A stretch of 64,000 bases of DNA from Amyelois transitella (lineage: Eukaryota > Arthropoda > Insecta > Lepidoptera > Pyralidae). The stretch covers positions 9,663,501-9,727,500 of the forward strand of contig NC_083505.1 in NCBI RefSeq assembly GCF_032362555.1, given 5' to 3'. The number at the start of each line of letters is the position of its first letter. The first letter of the stretch is position 1. The translations under genes and the position numbers were made by a program. Under the pieces are notes generated by a model, which saw only the letters and a program-made list of their open reading frames with translations, made no database searches and was not told where the DNA came from. Below are positions 35,201 to 47,816 of this stretch, in pieces.

Positions 35201-37765
35201 AATACCCGACCAGTGGAGGCTGAGTAGGTATTATTATTCCAGTGCACAAGGGAAAGGAATCAGAGCAAGAGTCAAGCATTAATAAGTGGGGCAGAAGGCG
35301 TACATCGTGCGCGTCTACTGCCTCACTAGGGTCACTTCCCGACCCTGGGATGGAAAGGGCGACCAGCAACTTATTGGTTTCCATACCGTACCCATTACAG
35401 CAAGATTCCCGGCATAGACGCGCCGGGCAGAGGGCATCGTGGTGAAATGCCTGCGATCCCATGATGCCCTCAAGAAGGGCGCACGGAGGGGTTTTAGTGG
35501 GTAGGCTAGTACATTTGGTGCCAGAAGTCCCACACTCTCCCGGGAGGTTGTCCGTAAAAAGGATTTCCCCTTCGATAACAAAAAAAAGAGTGTAGCAACT
35601 ATCGCAACATAAAGATCACGTCTAACCATGAATTCCCTTATTCGTGACATGGCGGACAACAAAAAAATTCAGGAGAGCTGACTACACTGGTACGGTCACG
35701 TGTCGTGGAAACCTGTGTTGTAGGTTATCTGGGTATTGAATGTCTGGCGATTGTTCTCAGTAGAATAGAATAGAATATTCCCCGTAGTCCCCTCTAGTAG
35801 TGTTCCCGGGTGACTACCGGGAATATTCTTCTCAGTTTCCAGACAATTTTTTCCATCTGTTCCCTTCTCATCTGAATCAGAGGGGATAGGTAATTTTTAT
35901 TAATGTCACCCGTTACCCGTGACATCCGGAGGGGTGACAAAAGCTACTATTCCTTCCTTCTCTTCCATCAAGGATCTTATCTTTCTCCTACGATATAACC
36001 AATGGTTTAACAGATTCCTTGCTCTAGAATCAGGAAAAAAAATACTGTCTTGATTTAGATGAAATGTTATGAATTAGAAAAAGAAAACAATTTTCACAAA
36101 TATAAATTTTAATGAAATAGGTACGTATAGAAATTTTTTTACAGTATCATCACAAATACTTAAGTTTATATAAGTTGTAACAATACAATTAAATACAATA
36201 TAATACAATTTGTTATATTTAATCCGAATCAGGACAGAAATGTTTGCGTGATGTTAGGACCAAAAGCCAATAAATAACTGGTTATATTATGTCGTAGAAT
36301 CAAGATAATATTTGATAAATGAGAGTGAACAACTGGGAAGGAATTGCAGCGTTTGTCATCCCTCTGGTTGTCGGGTGGCAAGTTAGAAAAAAATAATTTT
36401 ATTAATTTACTTAATTAGAAGTTGTATATTTAGATAGGGAGAACAAGGTGGAAAGTCACCCCAGGGGTACAGTGCTACAGGGGACTACTGGGGATTATTT
36501 GGTAATCGGTGGTCCGACCCGGGTAGAAAGGGCAGACAGACAGACAGATCTGGCTTGACATCATTAAAATGACATGCGTGCCAATGAACTGAAAACTGAA
36601 GACGCCGCAGATCAGACTAAGTGGAAAGATAAGTTTAGGATAGCGGACCCGAGGTCCAGAAACATTATGGTGGAGGGTGTTAATGCGCAAAGATGATAAA
36701 GAGATAAGAAATAAGGTGAGTTCTTTAGAGAAGACTTTGAGGACACTATATTTTTTCAGCGGTCGCATATGCTGTACGACAAACAGGGAGAGGAGCATTA
36801 CAACACGATATCAGCCATCCACAAGTCCATTCGAGCGAGTGACGATAACGCAGCCCTGTACTGGACTACGCGGGCATTACACGGAGGCGAAGACCCTTTG
36901 TATATTGCGCGCAGACTCGTAAGGGCAGCATGTGAAGACGTAGGTAAATATTACTTGACATCTTCAAGAGAATGGATATTGTTGCTGCTACTTTGTTTAT
37001 CGTCAAGTTAAGAGAAATCATTTATTTCTTAAACAAATAATGACAATGCAGCAAGAGGGGCCTGACAAAATGAGCGTGCTTTTACGAGGGAAAATTAAAA
37101 TATAATTGTTTCATATAATCTTGATTATGATATAGGAAATTTCAATACATATGTAAAAAAAATATGACTATTTCTACCAATCTAACTTCTTTACTCTACC
37201 CTAATCCCTTTGATCGCGCTTGCATAGCAAGTTTATAAACCTACTTGTTTTTAATGCTATAAAATAGGTATGAATAAATTTGGCTCCAGGAATTGCAGAC
37301 CCTAATGCTCTGGTAGAAGCCGTGGCATGCCTCCAAGGTTGTCAGCATATAGGCAAGCCCGAGAGCGACATATTGCTGGTACAGTGCGCAGTGAGGCTAG
37401 CCAGGGCGCCTAAGAGTCGGGAAGTGTACAATGCCATGAAACGGTGTCAACAATCTTTGATGGAAGCGAAGGGTCCTTTGCCACCTATACCTCTTCATTT
37501 GCGTAATGCTTCTTCGAAGCTAATGGGACAAATAGGTAATGACGTTTCAGTTTAGTAGAGAACATTTGAAATAAGTGGGGAAACCCATTGTAACTGTAGG
37601 CTGACAAAATCCAGTCCTTGTTTCTTGGTACTAATTCTGTTTTACCTGTTTTCAGGTTATGGAAAAGGCTACAATATTCTACACAAAGACGAGTCTGGAC
37701 TCGAATATATGCCTGAAGGGTTGGAACATGTAGACTTTTTTAATTCTAACACCAGCATAGGGTAA
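32291..37765 (+). CDS. WRNIP1: ATPase WRNIP1 (Werner helicase-interacting protein 1 / MgsA-RarA family)
   Basis: WRNIP1 is an AAA+ clamp-loader-like ATPase that acts at stalled replication forks and binds ubiquitin. Exons: 32291-32533, 32759-32959, 33165-33337, 33849-34097, 34647-34818, 36760-36943, 37290-37535, 37656-37765; 1578 nt, 525 aa. A Rad18-type UBZ4 zinc finger is at the N-terminus (Cys16, Cys19, His31, Cys35 in [20 protein letters not shown]). After a basic linker comes PLAEQLRP and DIVGQ, Walker A GPPGCGK, Walker [10 protein letters not shown] and sensor 1 [10 protein letters not shown]. The arginine finger region is ALLSRCRV. The C-terminal tetramerisation domain includes [40 protein letters not shown] and [12 protein letters not shown], then GYGKGY. 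Intron 5 (1.9 kb) is filled with repeats. Confidence 0.96.
33395..33500 (-). mobile_element. Diverged SINE-like fragment in a WRNIP1 intron
   Basis: Reverse-oriented pieces of the 6824-7080 element (GTTTATGATAGAATTGTGATTC and GTTGCTAGCCCATAACC, each shared with the family). The intron also has an inverted pair ACTTATATGATC / GATCATATAAGT at about 33518-33585. Confidence 0.45.
34293..34572 (+). mobile_element. SINE-like retroposon with an internal inverted duplication
   Basis: Full-length relative of 6824-7080 in a WRNIP1 intron. Inside it, 34471-34492 and 34497-34518 form 22-bp arms (one mismatch) with a 4-base loop, because the AAGCCAAACAGCTG block is present in both orientations. Other copies carry this block once. 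Confidence 0.8.
35165..35600. mobile_element. Probable non-LTR retrotransposon remnant in WRNIP1 intron 5
   Basis: GC-richer than its surroundings. It has GGGTTTTAGTGGGTAGGCT-like and AGTCCCACACTCTCCCGGG blocks followed by GTAAAAAGGATTTCCCC and an A-rich tail. I associate this pattern with the 3' untranslated ends of Lepidopteran LINEs. No intact coding frame. Confidence 0.5.
35601..36759. other. Rest of WRNIP1 intron 5
   Basis: Mixed repeat-like sequence: a GAATA-rich run at about 35760-35775, an inverted TATTCCCCGTAG / CTACCGGGAATA-like pair, and a (GACA)n stretch at about 36530-36545. No exon seen. Confidence 0.4.
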
Positions 37766-37845
37766 CCTTGATCTCCGGGGACATGATATAACCATTTATT
37801 TTTTGTTATGCACAAAATAGTATGACTATAAGGAAACACCCTGTA

Positions 37846-37989
37846 CAAGATGTCTGGTAAATCGTGTTACATAATGAAAGATAAATAAAATATGGGGTGA
37901 AATATAAAAGCAAGTGTGCAATTTTGATATTATTATTTTTTTGATTATTTTTATCTTTAAACTAGTGACGCGATTTATCAGACACCCTG
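37846..37989. mobile_element. 144-bp MITE with CA-GGGTG-type inverted ends in the WRNIP1 3' UTR
   Basis: Imperfect inverted ends of about 25 bp (TGTCTGGTAAATCG against TGTCTGATAAATCG in the complement) flanked by TA on both sides. The right terminus, CACCCTG|TA, matches that of the element at 47817-48063. The likely WRNIP1 poly(A) signal (AATAAA, 38024-38029) is just downstream. Confidence 0.65.
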
Positions 37990-38023
37990 TATAATACAAT
38001 GTGATAAAAGTTGGAAACTGTAA

Positions 38024-38056
38024 AATAAAGTCCAGAAGTCCTATCAATGTTTTATT
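38024..38056. terminator. Opposed poly(A) signals of WRNIP1 (+) and TOP1 (-)
   Basis: AATAAA on plus at 38024-38029 and on minus (TTTATT at 38051-38056). The implied transcript ends overlap. 38057-38865 would be the TOP1 3' UTR and contains nothing else recognisable. Confidence 0.5.
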
Positions 38057-38865
38057 TATTTGGATAATCTCTTTTCACAATTGCATGACATGGTAAAAAT
38101 TTATTTACAAGTACATTATTTGTAATTTAACTTTTAACATTGTACCTTTTTAACATTGACGGCTTTGTTTTGCCACAATTTTTGATCTTAATTATAAAAA
38201 TAAAATAAAACTATTTCTTACTTTACAACATTGTGCACATACACACCAAAATAATTTACATCTAGCTACGCGCTTCACTGATTTTTTTATGTTGTCATCT
38301 TTCTTACTAAGCACAAGACATGTAATCTATTGCTAATTTGTAATATACTAACTTAAGTAGATACAGTGTAAAAGAACCTGCAGTATTATTATATACAAAA
38401 CAAAATACCAGAAAACAAACATTTCCACACTAAAATTATGTAAAAATGATGTCCTGCAATGTTGTCATATAATGCAATGCACCTGGATTTCCTACACTTT
38501 CTCACTATGTGAACATTATCAGAATGTCAACGCAATCGATATAGAATTTAGAATGTACCACAAATCTATATAAACAAACCCTAAACTAATATCATTCTAA
38601 TGCTATGGCTTAGCCTAATATTCTAAGAAGAGCTTGAAATTTACTAAGTAAAATAAATTAGAATCAGACTTCTAATTTGGAGCCCAATTAAAGGAACAAT
38701 ACATCAATTTTTTTTGAGTCAAATATAACAATACTACAAATTAACACTATCGAATTTCATGTCAAAAATTAAAACATTCGAAGTGTAACTAAAGTACAAG
38801 TGGAACGTTTACATAATTATTCAAAAAACTGTATATAAATATAGCTAATGCTAATCAGATTGCCT

Positions 38866-41800
38866 TTAGAAAACGTACTCAGGTCCAGCCATATCGATAG
38901 CCCATCGGAATTTGTCTCTTTGAGTCTTATTGTAAATCTTTTCGATAGGCACGCCATGCTTCTTGCACCTGTAATAAAAATAATTTGTTAAGACATTCAA
39001 TGCAGAGTCAATAAATAAATATTTATACTATAAAATTAACGAATATAAATTGTAAGTAGTTTTAAATCTAATAAACCTGGGATTCTCCTTTTAGGCAAAA
39101 GTCTAGCATGCTGTTTACTATCTGAATCTCAATTCGATTATTAAGGCACAAAGCTGAACATGGGGATGTGATATAAGTATGCTTAAAATAAAAATTGATC
39201 ATCAATCAACATCAAATTAGACTACAATCATATATAAATAACAAAAACATAAAATGAATAAAAAAAGGGGTATAAAATGATGTTTATTTACAACAATACA
39301 TACCATGCCACAGATATACGTGGATCCAAGTAATTTAGTTTTGATGTTCCCAGAGCAATAGTTTTATTTTCATCACGATCTGTCTCTTGTAGTTCCAATT
39401 TCTTTAATTGCTCCTTCAGGCGCTCTAAAGCTTTCTTTTTCTTATCACATATAATCTTTTTCTTCTCAGAGCCTCGTTTTGCTGCTTTTGTTGCATCTTT
39501 TAGATCTCTTTCTGCCTCCTCAACCTGATCACGCTTTGCTTGAATCTTCTCTTTGAGAGCTTCCATAGATTTGGAATGTCCTGAAATAATGAAACACAAA
39601 AGTGAAATATTAATACTGTGAACAATATATACTTCATAATAAACGAACATGAAATAATAATGAGCGTCAATGGTCTGTCTGTATTCCGTAAATGTGTTAT
39701 GCGCATAAAGGCACAGGTTCAAATCCAACCTTGGCCATGTACTAAGCACTTTTTTCGAAGTTATGTACATAAAATACTAACAGATGCTCTTAGGGCAAGG
39801 GAAAACATTGTGAAGAAACCTGCACGAAGCAATTGGATGTGTAAGCATGATCGAATGTGGCCTAAGGTTACCCTGTAATGGTTGCAAAGTCACTGTGTAA
39901 AAACCTGACTCACCAATCCAGGATTCATGGTCAAGGCCCCACCATTATATTAACCAGGAGGAAGTAACAAACATCAAATAAGATATTTCAATCACTTACC
40001 TTTGGGCACTGCACGCTGATGGTTACAAAGGACAGCAACTGCGCGATTTGCTCTGTTGTAGGCTAAAATTTTTTCAGGAATTGATGCTTTAGCATCTGTA
40101 AGTTCATCCAATTGCCTTTGTAATGTGATAGAAGCATTGTAGGTACGAAATACTTTAGCAGTAAGACCAGGCATCAACTCTTTCAAATGTTCGTTCAATG
40201 TCTGTGTATTAAGTCTATCAAAGAGATCATCACTATCTTTCTTATTTTCCATGAACAGTTCAAGATTCTTAAATACTCTCTTTTCTACTGCAACTTCATT
40301 GTAGTATCTGATGGAATCCTTACCAAGGAAGTCAAACACCACTACATGTTCTTGGCCATCCTTTTCCTTGTGAAGTTCTATATGTTCCACTCTGAGTGAA
40401 CAGCAACCAACAGTGTCAGCCTGATCATCGTCTTTTTCATTACCTGCCCTTAAAGCAAGGCGATCTATGAAATATAGTGCCACTGCACGCTGCCGTACTC
40501 TCATCTCCTTAGCTTTCCAGTCATTCCGATAAGTGTCCCTAATTTTATCAATACACTTGTGAAGTTTTCTTGCAGTTTCATATTTTTGCCAATCTTTTTC
40601 ACCTTTCAATTTTGAACTAGGATTAAGCATAACATATTTAGATTGTCCTTGTACATTTTCTGTCCAGGATGCCAACCAAGTAACTGTGTTATCATGTCTA
40701 ACTTCCTTCCATTTATGTCCAGCTGGGGGTTTAGGTATCTTGCTGTCTTTGGAACAATTGATCAAAACATCTTCTGGCATGACACGCCTCTTCAACATTC
40801 CCATTTTGGGATGTTCCCCTCTACCTCTAAATAATCCAGGGGGTTCTATTCTAAAATTACCAATCTTTTCTTTATGACCATCAATTGTACAAAAACCATA
40901 TTCTTTTTGTATTTCTTCATTTTTAGCTTTCAATGCAGCTTTTTCCTCCTTGGTGCGATTTTTGTTCTTTTCTGACACACTTAGGAAATATGCTTGCATT
41001 TCTTTAAAGTCACATTTTGAAAGATTCGTAATAAGCTTGGTTTCCTCTTTTGTCATGACTTTACGCCAGTCGGCAAAAAAATTATTGTTGAATGTGTCTT
41101 TAGTGGTATAATCATGATCCAACATTCTAGCATAGAATCCAGCAACTTCTTCGGCATCTTGCGACAATCTCACCTCTTTACCGTCATATCGGAATTTAAC
41201 GTTTGAAGGTAATGGTTCATATGGAGGAGCAAATAAAGGCCCTTTGTGTTCCAGGAATGTCCATTTTGTTCCATCATCCTTCTTTTCTTCTTCCCACCTG
41301 TAAATAGGTTAACCTTAATTTGTTGCTTACATAAAACCGAAACAATTTGGAATAAAATAAGTAAAATTTTATAAATGGAAACCTTATTCTACGAACTCTC
41401 AATTCCTTTTTAATGATAATATTAAAAGATTTCAATGATTGAATTCTTTTATTTTCAAAGAAGCACCTTATTATTACATTAAACATACTTTGAAATAAAA
41501 ATAACCTCAAAATTGTGCGCTTGTGACGCCATCTATCAAATAGTATAAACACTTGTGATGCAAACTAAATAGTAAAGTGCTGTTACGCTAGATGGCGTAA
41601 AAACATAATTTGCAATAACTTCTGGATAAATATGTACACAAAGTATTTTTTTTTTTATATTTGTATAAAGGAGATACGATAATCTCCGTGCGTCCCTGTA
41701 AAAATAGTAGGAATATGTGAAATTAAATTTCCAGTAAAATGATGTACCCAAGACAGAGTGCAACATACCATTTCCAGACCTCTTGTTCTTCCTCTTGCTT

Positions 41801-44800
41801 TTTCTTTTTTTTGGTGGGGCTGACAACTTCATCAGGCTCTTGCTTTATGGATTTTCTTTTCTCAGGTTTTATTTTCTTCTTTTTGGGCTTTATTTCCTCG
41901 TCTTCTTCATCATCATAAATTGGTTCTACAACAAAAATAATAATAATGGAGCGTAAATTAAATGGTGAAAATGGAGAGCAAGAATTTTTAATGTTGTTAT
42001 GTTTCAGTTTCATTCATTAAAGATTTGCTAAGACTAGTGCCACTTCAGGGGCTGTTACAGTATTTAGCAAAATTTTGGGAATTGTTTTTGTTGCCTCCAA
42101 CAACATACATGATGATTGGTCCTATTTTCCTATGTGGCCAATTGGCTAGTGATATTTCACTGCCGAAAAAAATCACAAAATATTAAATATTGGCTTTCGC
42201 CCGCCGGCATCACCCATCTGAAATGTACCTACCTCATGTTGTTTTCTTGATTCTACACTAATGTATAAGAAATGAGATTGGTGCAGTATTTTATTTTAGC
42301 ATGCAGGTGAAAAAAGGAACTTTCATAAAACTAGTTTAGATTTTTTTTATTGATGATGGGCTGGCAACCTGCCTCTATTGGAATCTCAATTATATCATTA
42401 AGCCAAACAGCTGAACATGGCCTATCAGTCTTTTCAAGACTCTGTCTACCCCACAAGGGATATAGATGTGATTTATGTATGATTTATTATTTACCTTTTT
42501 TTACTTTCTTCTTTAATTTTTTGCGTTGTAGAAGTGGGATATCCTCTTCACTTTCACTTGCTGGACGTTTCTTAGAAGCCATCCGTTCAAGCTGAAGGAA
42601 AATTAAGATATAATTAATGTTGTTATTTTTAATAAAATTACCTAACATTTTTTTTTAAAGTAACTCACTACTGTCTATGCTCATTTTTTTCAATATTATT
42701 CTTTAAATTGACTGGTGGTGAAAGTGCAACAACTTGTTCATCATTTGCACATTGCTACAAGCTAATTTAATAAAAGGTTAAATAAATGGTTAAATTTCTT
42801 GAATTTTTATTTTCTTTTCATACTGAAGAGAAATTGAGCTGATTTAGGGTTAATTAAAGTCAATCAATTCTGGGTAAGTGCTGGTAAAAGTTGAAATAAT
42901 TGCTTAATGCAATTGTTACTCCATTTGTATGAATTAGTTACTGAATTATGTTTATAGAATATTGTAGTCAAGTGGAATAGGTTATATAATACTTACCAAT
43001 GGGATGTCTTCTTCACTGTCTTCTTCTTGAGGTAGTTCTGATAGTGGTTCATCCTTAAACTGGGACAAGTTGTAGTCACAAGATGACATCGTGGTGTTGT
43101 TAAAACGACCATATCCATCTTCCGGCTCCTCTTTTATTTCATTCTTAACCACAGGTTCATCTACCTGTTAAATAATTAAAACATAAAAATTATTTAAGTC
43201 ATTATATTTTTTTTTGTCACATTGTAAAAAGAAAAATGTTAGGTATAAATTTTATGAAATTACTGCTTGGTGTAATAAACAGTTGCAAGAAGTTGCAGTT
43301 TTGTATAAAGAAAAACCAAGTATGAATGAAAAAAGATCAGTTACTAGGTATATTACATAAAAAAATATCTTTACATTTAAAAACCTTAACATGCATCTTT
43401 ACATTTCTAATAACAGAAATATTACTCAGTATAACAGTATTATTTACCTGAATAGGGTCCTGTTTAACAGATGATTCTCGAGAACTCTCTGATTTAACTT
43501 TCTCATCACTCTTATCTTTACTTTTACTGGAACTGCAAAAAATTACACAATATTATCAAAATTGAACCAAAAATACAAACAATAATATTAAGATCTTCTG
43601 AACTTGTCAATTATATAACTCCAACGAAAATAATCAAATATTCTTCTATTTGCCATTCCCATTTATTACAACTGTTGATTGTACTTTAGATTTCACATCA
43701 AAACTAATATGATATATCAAACTGACAGAACTATGAATAACAATGACAGCTTTTCAATAGTCAAAATTTAAAATAATATCAAGAATTATAAAAAAAAACT
43801 GGCCAAGTGAGCGCTGGATTCGCGTGCGATGTTTGTTACCTAAATATTTATTTTTTTATATTCATGTTTCTACCTGTTATTGAAATCAACAAAAAAATTT
43901 ATTAAAATTATGACAAAATGTCATCAAGCATGAATCAGTTGAACTACAATGCGGTCAGTAAATACCATGTAGCATGTCTACTCTTAATAAGTTAAGAGAA
44001 TTTAATTAGATGGACAAAATATGTTTGTGAAAAGAATGGTCCAGTAGACTGATTTTCACCAAATAGGCACAGATTAGACCTTCCAAGCCCCTCCCTGAAA
44101 CGGGACAGTAATAGGATTTCAAGAGATAAAAATAGGTGTCGCGCATGCCATGCTATGGAAGCTGATCACATAGAGACACCATAAGTGATTAATTTTAAAT
44201 TGGTCTAGATTTTTAACACACGTCTTGTATCAATTATGTGGCCTAAATAAATGTTTCCATTGATCCAGTTGACATCAGTGTGAGCACACTTGTATTTTAC
44301 ATAAGAATATGGAAATTTTATAAAGTCACTGACCTGTGCTTGTCTTTAGAAGTTGAATGTTTATCCTTATCACTCCTATGTTTATCTTTATCACTTTTGT
44401 GCCGATCCTTCTCTCGCTCACGGTCCTTATCCCTGTCTTTTGATTTGTGTTCCTTCGAGGAGGAACTCTTGTGTTCTCTGTCCTTTTCCTTATCTTTAGA
44501 TGATGATGATTTCTTTTCTCCATTGCTACTCCGGTGCTTGTCTTTATCACGATCACTCCGCTCCTTGTCTTTGTGCTTGTCCTTGTCGCTGCGATGCTTG
44601 TCCTTTTCACTTCTGTCTTTGTCCTTGTCATTGCGATCTTTATCTCTGTCACTACGTTCCTTATCCTTGTCGCTGCGCTCTTTGTCTTTACTAGGCTCCT
44701 TACTCCTGTCTTTGTCGCTGCGTTCCTTGTCTCTGCTTGATGACTTATGAGAGCTGCTTTTACTACTTGAATGTTTGTCTTTATCCTTATCTCTAGAAGA

Positions 44801-45368
44801 ATAAGTTAAAGTTTGATCAAAAGCAGTATTTTTGAGTGAATAAAAGCGCAATCTATAGAACTTTCTCGAAAACTAACCTGCTAGAACTGTGTTTTGAACT
44901 TTTATGGTCGCGGTCTTTATCCCGGTGTTTGTCCTTGCTGGATGACTTGTGACTTGACTTATGCTTTTCAGAGCTGCTGTATCCGTTTTGAATACCGTTC
45001 ACGTGTTCATTTTTATTGCCGTTTACCTTTCCCTGTGACCAAACCATGCGACATTTAATTATTATTTAAATAAAAAAAATGAATTAAACACCATGTTTAC
45101 ACTTTATAATTATATTAAAGTAAATCAAAGCGACAATTTAAAAGCAATTCTGACCGACGCTTCGGTTTTGTTCTTGTAATATACTTGACGCCATATTGGG
45201 ACTTAGAAAATTTTCGCTTCGTGAGGCTACCGTACACTAGTAAAGAGAAGTAACCAGAGGTTTATGCACTTCAAATTACTTACAAAATGAACCATTTTAA
45301 AAAGATAAATATATTTAAAGACTTACAGGATCGTAATCATTATCACTGACCGGGTTTTCGACACTCAT
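38866..45368 (-). CDS. TOP1: DNA topoisomerase I (type IB)
   Basis: Topoisomerase I relaxes supercoils ahead of replication and transcription through a 3'-phosphotyrosyl nick. Exons: 45368-45327, 45032-44878, 44792-44334, 43532-43448, 43164-42997, 42591-42495, 41925-41769, 41297-40000, 39580-39304, 38968-38866; 2841 nt, 946 aa. The N-terminal third is the usual disordered tail, mostly [15 protein letters not shown] repeats, then acidic patches and poly-Lys nuclear signals. The core starts at [20 protein letters not shown]. It includes [10 protein letters not shown], the catalytic Arg/Lys regions AGNEKDDD and FDFLGKDS, and [13 protein letters not shown] coiled-coil linker follows ([20 protein letters not shown]). 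The active Tyr, by my count residue 904, lies in [14 protein letters not shown]. The protein ends GPEYVF. Confidence 0.97.
39081..39185 (+). mobile_element. Diverged SINE-like fragment in a TOP1 intron
   Basis: GATTCTCCTTTTAGGC, TGAATCTCAATTCGATTATT and AAGCTGAACATGG correspond to the middle of the 6824-7080 element. Ends not defined. Confidence 0.5.
39640..39975 (+). mobile_element. tRNA-derived SINE of a second family in a TOP1 intron
   Basis: A B-box-like GGTTCAAATCCAACC at about 39716 is followed by TTGGCCATGTAC, then GGAAAACATTGTGAAGAAAC, CTGCACG and TGATCGAATGTGGCC. This is the body of a common Lepidopteran SINE. The A-box end is weak. It fills most of the intron. Confidence 0.6.
42352..42482 (+). 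mobile_element. 5'-truncated SINE-like retroposon in a TOP1 intron
   Basis: Starts at GATGGGCTGGCAACCTG and runs through AAGCCAAACAGCTGAACATGG to CTACCCCACAAG and ATGTATG, matching the 3' half of the 6824-7080 element. Confidence 0.7.
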
Positions 45369-46229
45369 TTTGTCTACGTATTACCAACGTTTGTTCCAAA
45401 TTTCATGAAGCTGGGCTGGCGGACCGAGCGTTCGCAATTTTCTAAGTGCCGTGAAGTGACGAATGCGCATGCGTCGTCTTGCACCAACTTCATGGACATC
45501 GGTTCATTGTTCGAATTTGTTGACAACATCTGTTTGTAGTTGAGTTTTTAATGTCGCCAGTTGCATTTTTAACAGAACTACTATTTTAATTATTTATTTT
45601 TTTCTCAACCGACTAACAAGGAGAAGCTTCTATATTTGATTACAATAGCATAATATAAATGTAAATATAATCCACACTACCAACAAAAAGAAAAGATTTG
45701 TATTTTTGAATGGTTTTATCGAATTAACTCCAAAACAACAGAACCGATTACAAAAGTTCTTTAACCATTAGAAAGATACAATATCCGAAAGTGCCAAATG
45801 CAAAAAAATGTTTTGAAATCTATATTTATAAAATAATCCGGGGAAAAAGCGCTTCCGAAAACATTTTTAGGCGTTCGCTGGCCACACGGTTGATTATTTG
45901 TGTACGATGTACTACAGAAATGTAGTTTTTTAATAGATTTATAAAAACGTCCGCGATACAACACATTTATCTTCTATAATTAAGTAACTATAGGGTATTT
46001 TATAAGGTAAAAAGTTAATGTTAATTAAAAGGCTAATTTTAAGCATTATTACGCAAGGATTTATCCATAACATTAAAAATGATTTCATCAAGATAATTTG
46101 AATTCAAAAAATTTGGCCATTGACAGCATATTATTCGAATTTATAGGTTTTAATAACATAAAACTAAAATGCGTGCTCCGAATTATGTTGGTACTAAAAC
46201 ACTCGTACTGATATACTGTTGACCACGAC
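45369..46229. other. Region upstream of TOP1
   Basis: Presumed TOP1 promoter and 5' UTR next to 45368. It includes a GC-richer patch at about 45410-45500 and a diverged Helitron-like fragment around 45670-45850. No other gene seen. Confidence 0.45.
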
Positions 46230-46319
46230 TAGAGCATCGGCATCGGCTTTGGGTATCGGTGTTCGAATGCATTGATTGCGGACACTGCGTGTGGACGGGT
46301 TCAGATCCTACCTAGGTTT

Positions 46320-47190
46320 TGTAACGATGACAATGTTTAAAATTGAGGAAGGTGTAAGACAAGGATGTGTTGCGTCACCGAGCTGTTCAACCTATTTATG
46401 GATAATTGTTTAAGAGTCTGAAAGTGGATTATGCATGAATGAGTTAATCATCAAATGTCTTCTCTATGCCGACGATCAGGTAATACTGGCGTCGTCAGCC
46501 GAGGCGTAGGTAAGTAAAGAATGTAAAAGGAATGTAAGTAAAACAAAACATTGGTTTTTGAAATTGACAGCCATGAATATGTATATTTTGATTGGAGGAG
46601 AAAAAGTGGAGTATGTGAAGGCGTTTTTATATCTAGGATCAAAGTTTACATCCGATGGAAAGTGCAAGTTAATAGAGCGTTGCATGCCTTTATGAGTAGT
46701 CAGAAACAGCCCAAAAAGTCTCGCCTGGCTGTGCACAAAGTCGTGTTGGTTCCAACATTAATGTATGGAAGTGAAAGTTGGGTGTGGCAAAAGAAGCAAC
46801 AAAGTGGAAATGAGAGCGTTAAGGAGTATGATCGGTGTGAAATTGACAAGATAGGAAACAGCGTGTTATGGGAACGTTGTGATGTGAAAAGTGATATATG
46901 TTTATGGTATGTTAAGATGGTTTGGTTATGTGGTGAGGATGAATGAAGGCATGTTGACTAAGCAAATATACAACGAGAGTGTGGATGGAAATGCCTAGAA
47001 GAACATACCTTGATCAAATTAACGACGTCCTAGCAAAAGGTCAGGTCAAGAGTACCCGAAACCGCCTGTTTGCATGAGGACAGTTATGAATGTGGATGAA
47101 GCGAAAAAAGTATGCCGAGATCGTGACAAGTGGAAAGATGTAGTCTCTGCCTACATCTCCAGGACAGAGGTGTGATTTTATGTGGTTATG
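46320..47190 (+). pseudogene. Decayed RTE-type LINE, reverse transcriptase to 3' tail
   Basis: Broken frames on the plus strand carry reverse transcriptase motifs: GVRQGCVASP near 46350 and LLYADDQVILASS near 46460. Downstream are FLYLGSKFTSDG and a RWFGYVVRMNE-like segment, and finally the DEAKKVCRDRDKWK tail near 47095. Several frameshifts and stops interrupt it. The 3' end (CAAGTGGAAAGATGTAGTCT, then GTGTGATTTTATG) matches the short tails at 27782 and 31324. It is non-functional. Confidence 0.8.
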
Positions 47191-47816
47191 TATCTAAAAA
47201 TTATTGTGATGAAACATTTCCGCGGGTTCTTCCGCTAAAATTTCCCTCAGAAATCCATATACATATAATAAAACTGTAACTGAACTTTGTACATTGAAGA
47301 TATTTTAGAAAAAAAATGATAAGGGGTCTTTTTAGTCTTTTGTCAATAGAAGCCAATTGAATTTTTTTTAAGAATTTTTGTCTGTCTGTCTGTATGTTTG
47401 TACGCGCATCACGCAAAATCTACCGAACGGATCTGAACAAAATTCGGCACAGATATAGTTAGTAACCTGGATTAGAATATAGGCTACTTTTTATCCTGGA
47501 ATTCTATCCCTAGGGGATGAAATAGGGGGTGCAAGTTTGTATGGAACTTCGTAATTTTTATTATATTAGATATATAAAGCTATAAATAATATGAGTATAA
47601 ACAGCTGGTCTTGTTTATTAAATTCAATATCGAATTTACCCAATCTAAATATTTATAGTGAAGTACCTACCTAATTGAGTTTTTGTGGTTACTGATATAC
47701 CTATATAAAAAATATGCCAATGCTAACCTGTCTATATATATTTTACTGAACTGGAAAAAAATTAGTTATTTTTACTGCTATACTTATAGTAAAGAAATCT
47801 ATATTCTATATACATA
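47191..47816. other. Repeat-derived spacer
   Basis: A (GTCT)n-bearing Helitron-like unit lies at about 47380-47575 ('ctgtctgtctgtatgtttgtacgcgcatcacg' class, with 'tatcctgg' in the body). The remainder is AT-rich with no gene. Confidence 0.45.

Noticed and set aside
44280-44750. 156-codon Leu/Ser-rich plus-strand frame
   Set aside because: It is the complement of the TOP1 Lys/Asp/Arg/Ser repeat exon; codon bias alone keeps it open.
46230-46330. B-box-like GGGTTCAGATCCTACC as a tRNA gene
   Set aside because: No matching A box or cloverleaf; probably part of a decayed SINE or LINE leader.
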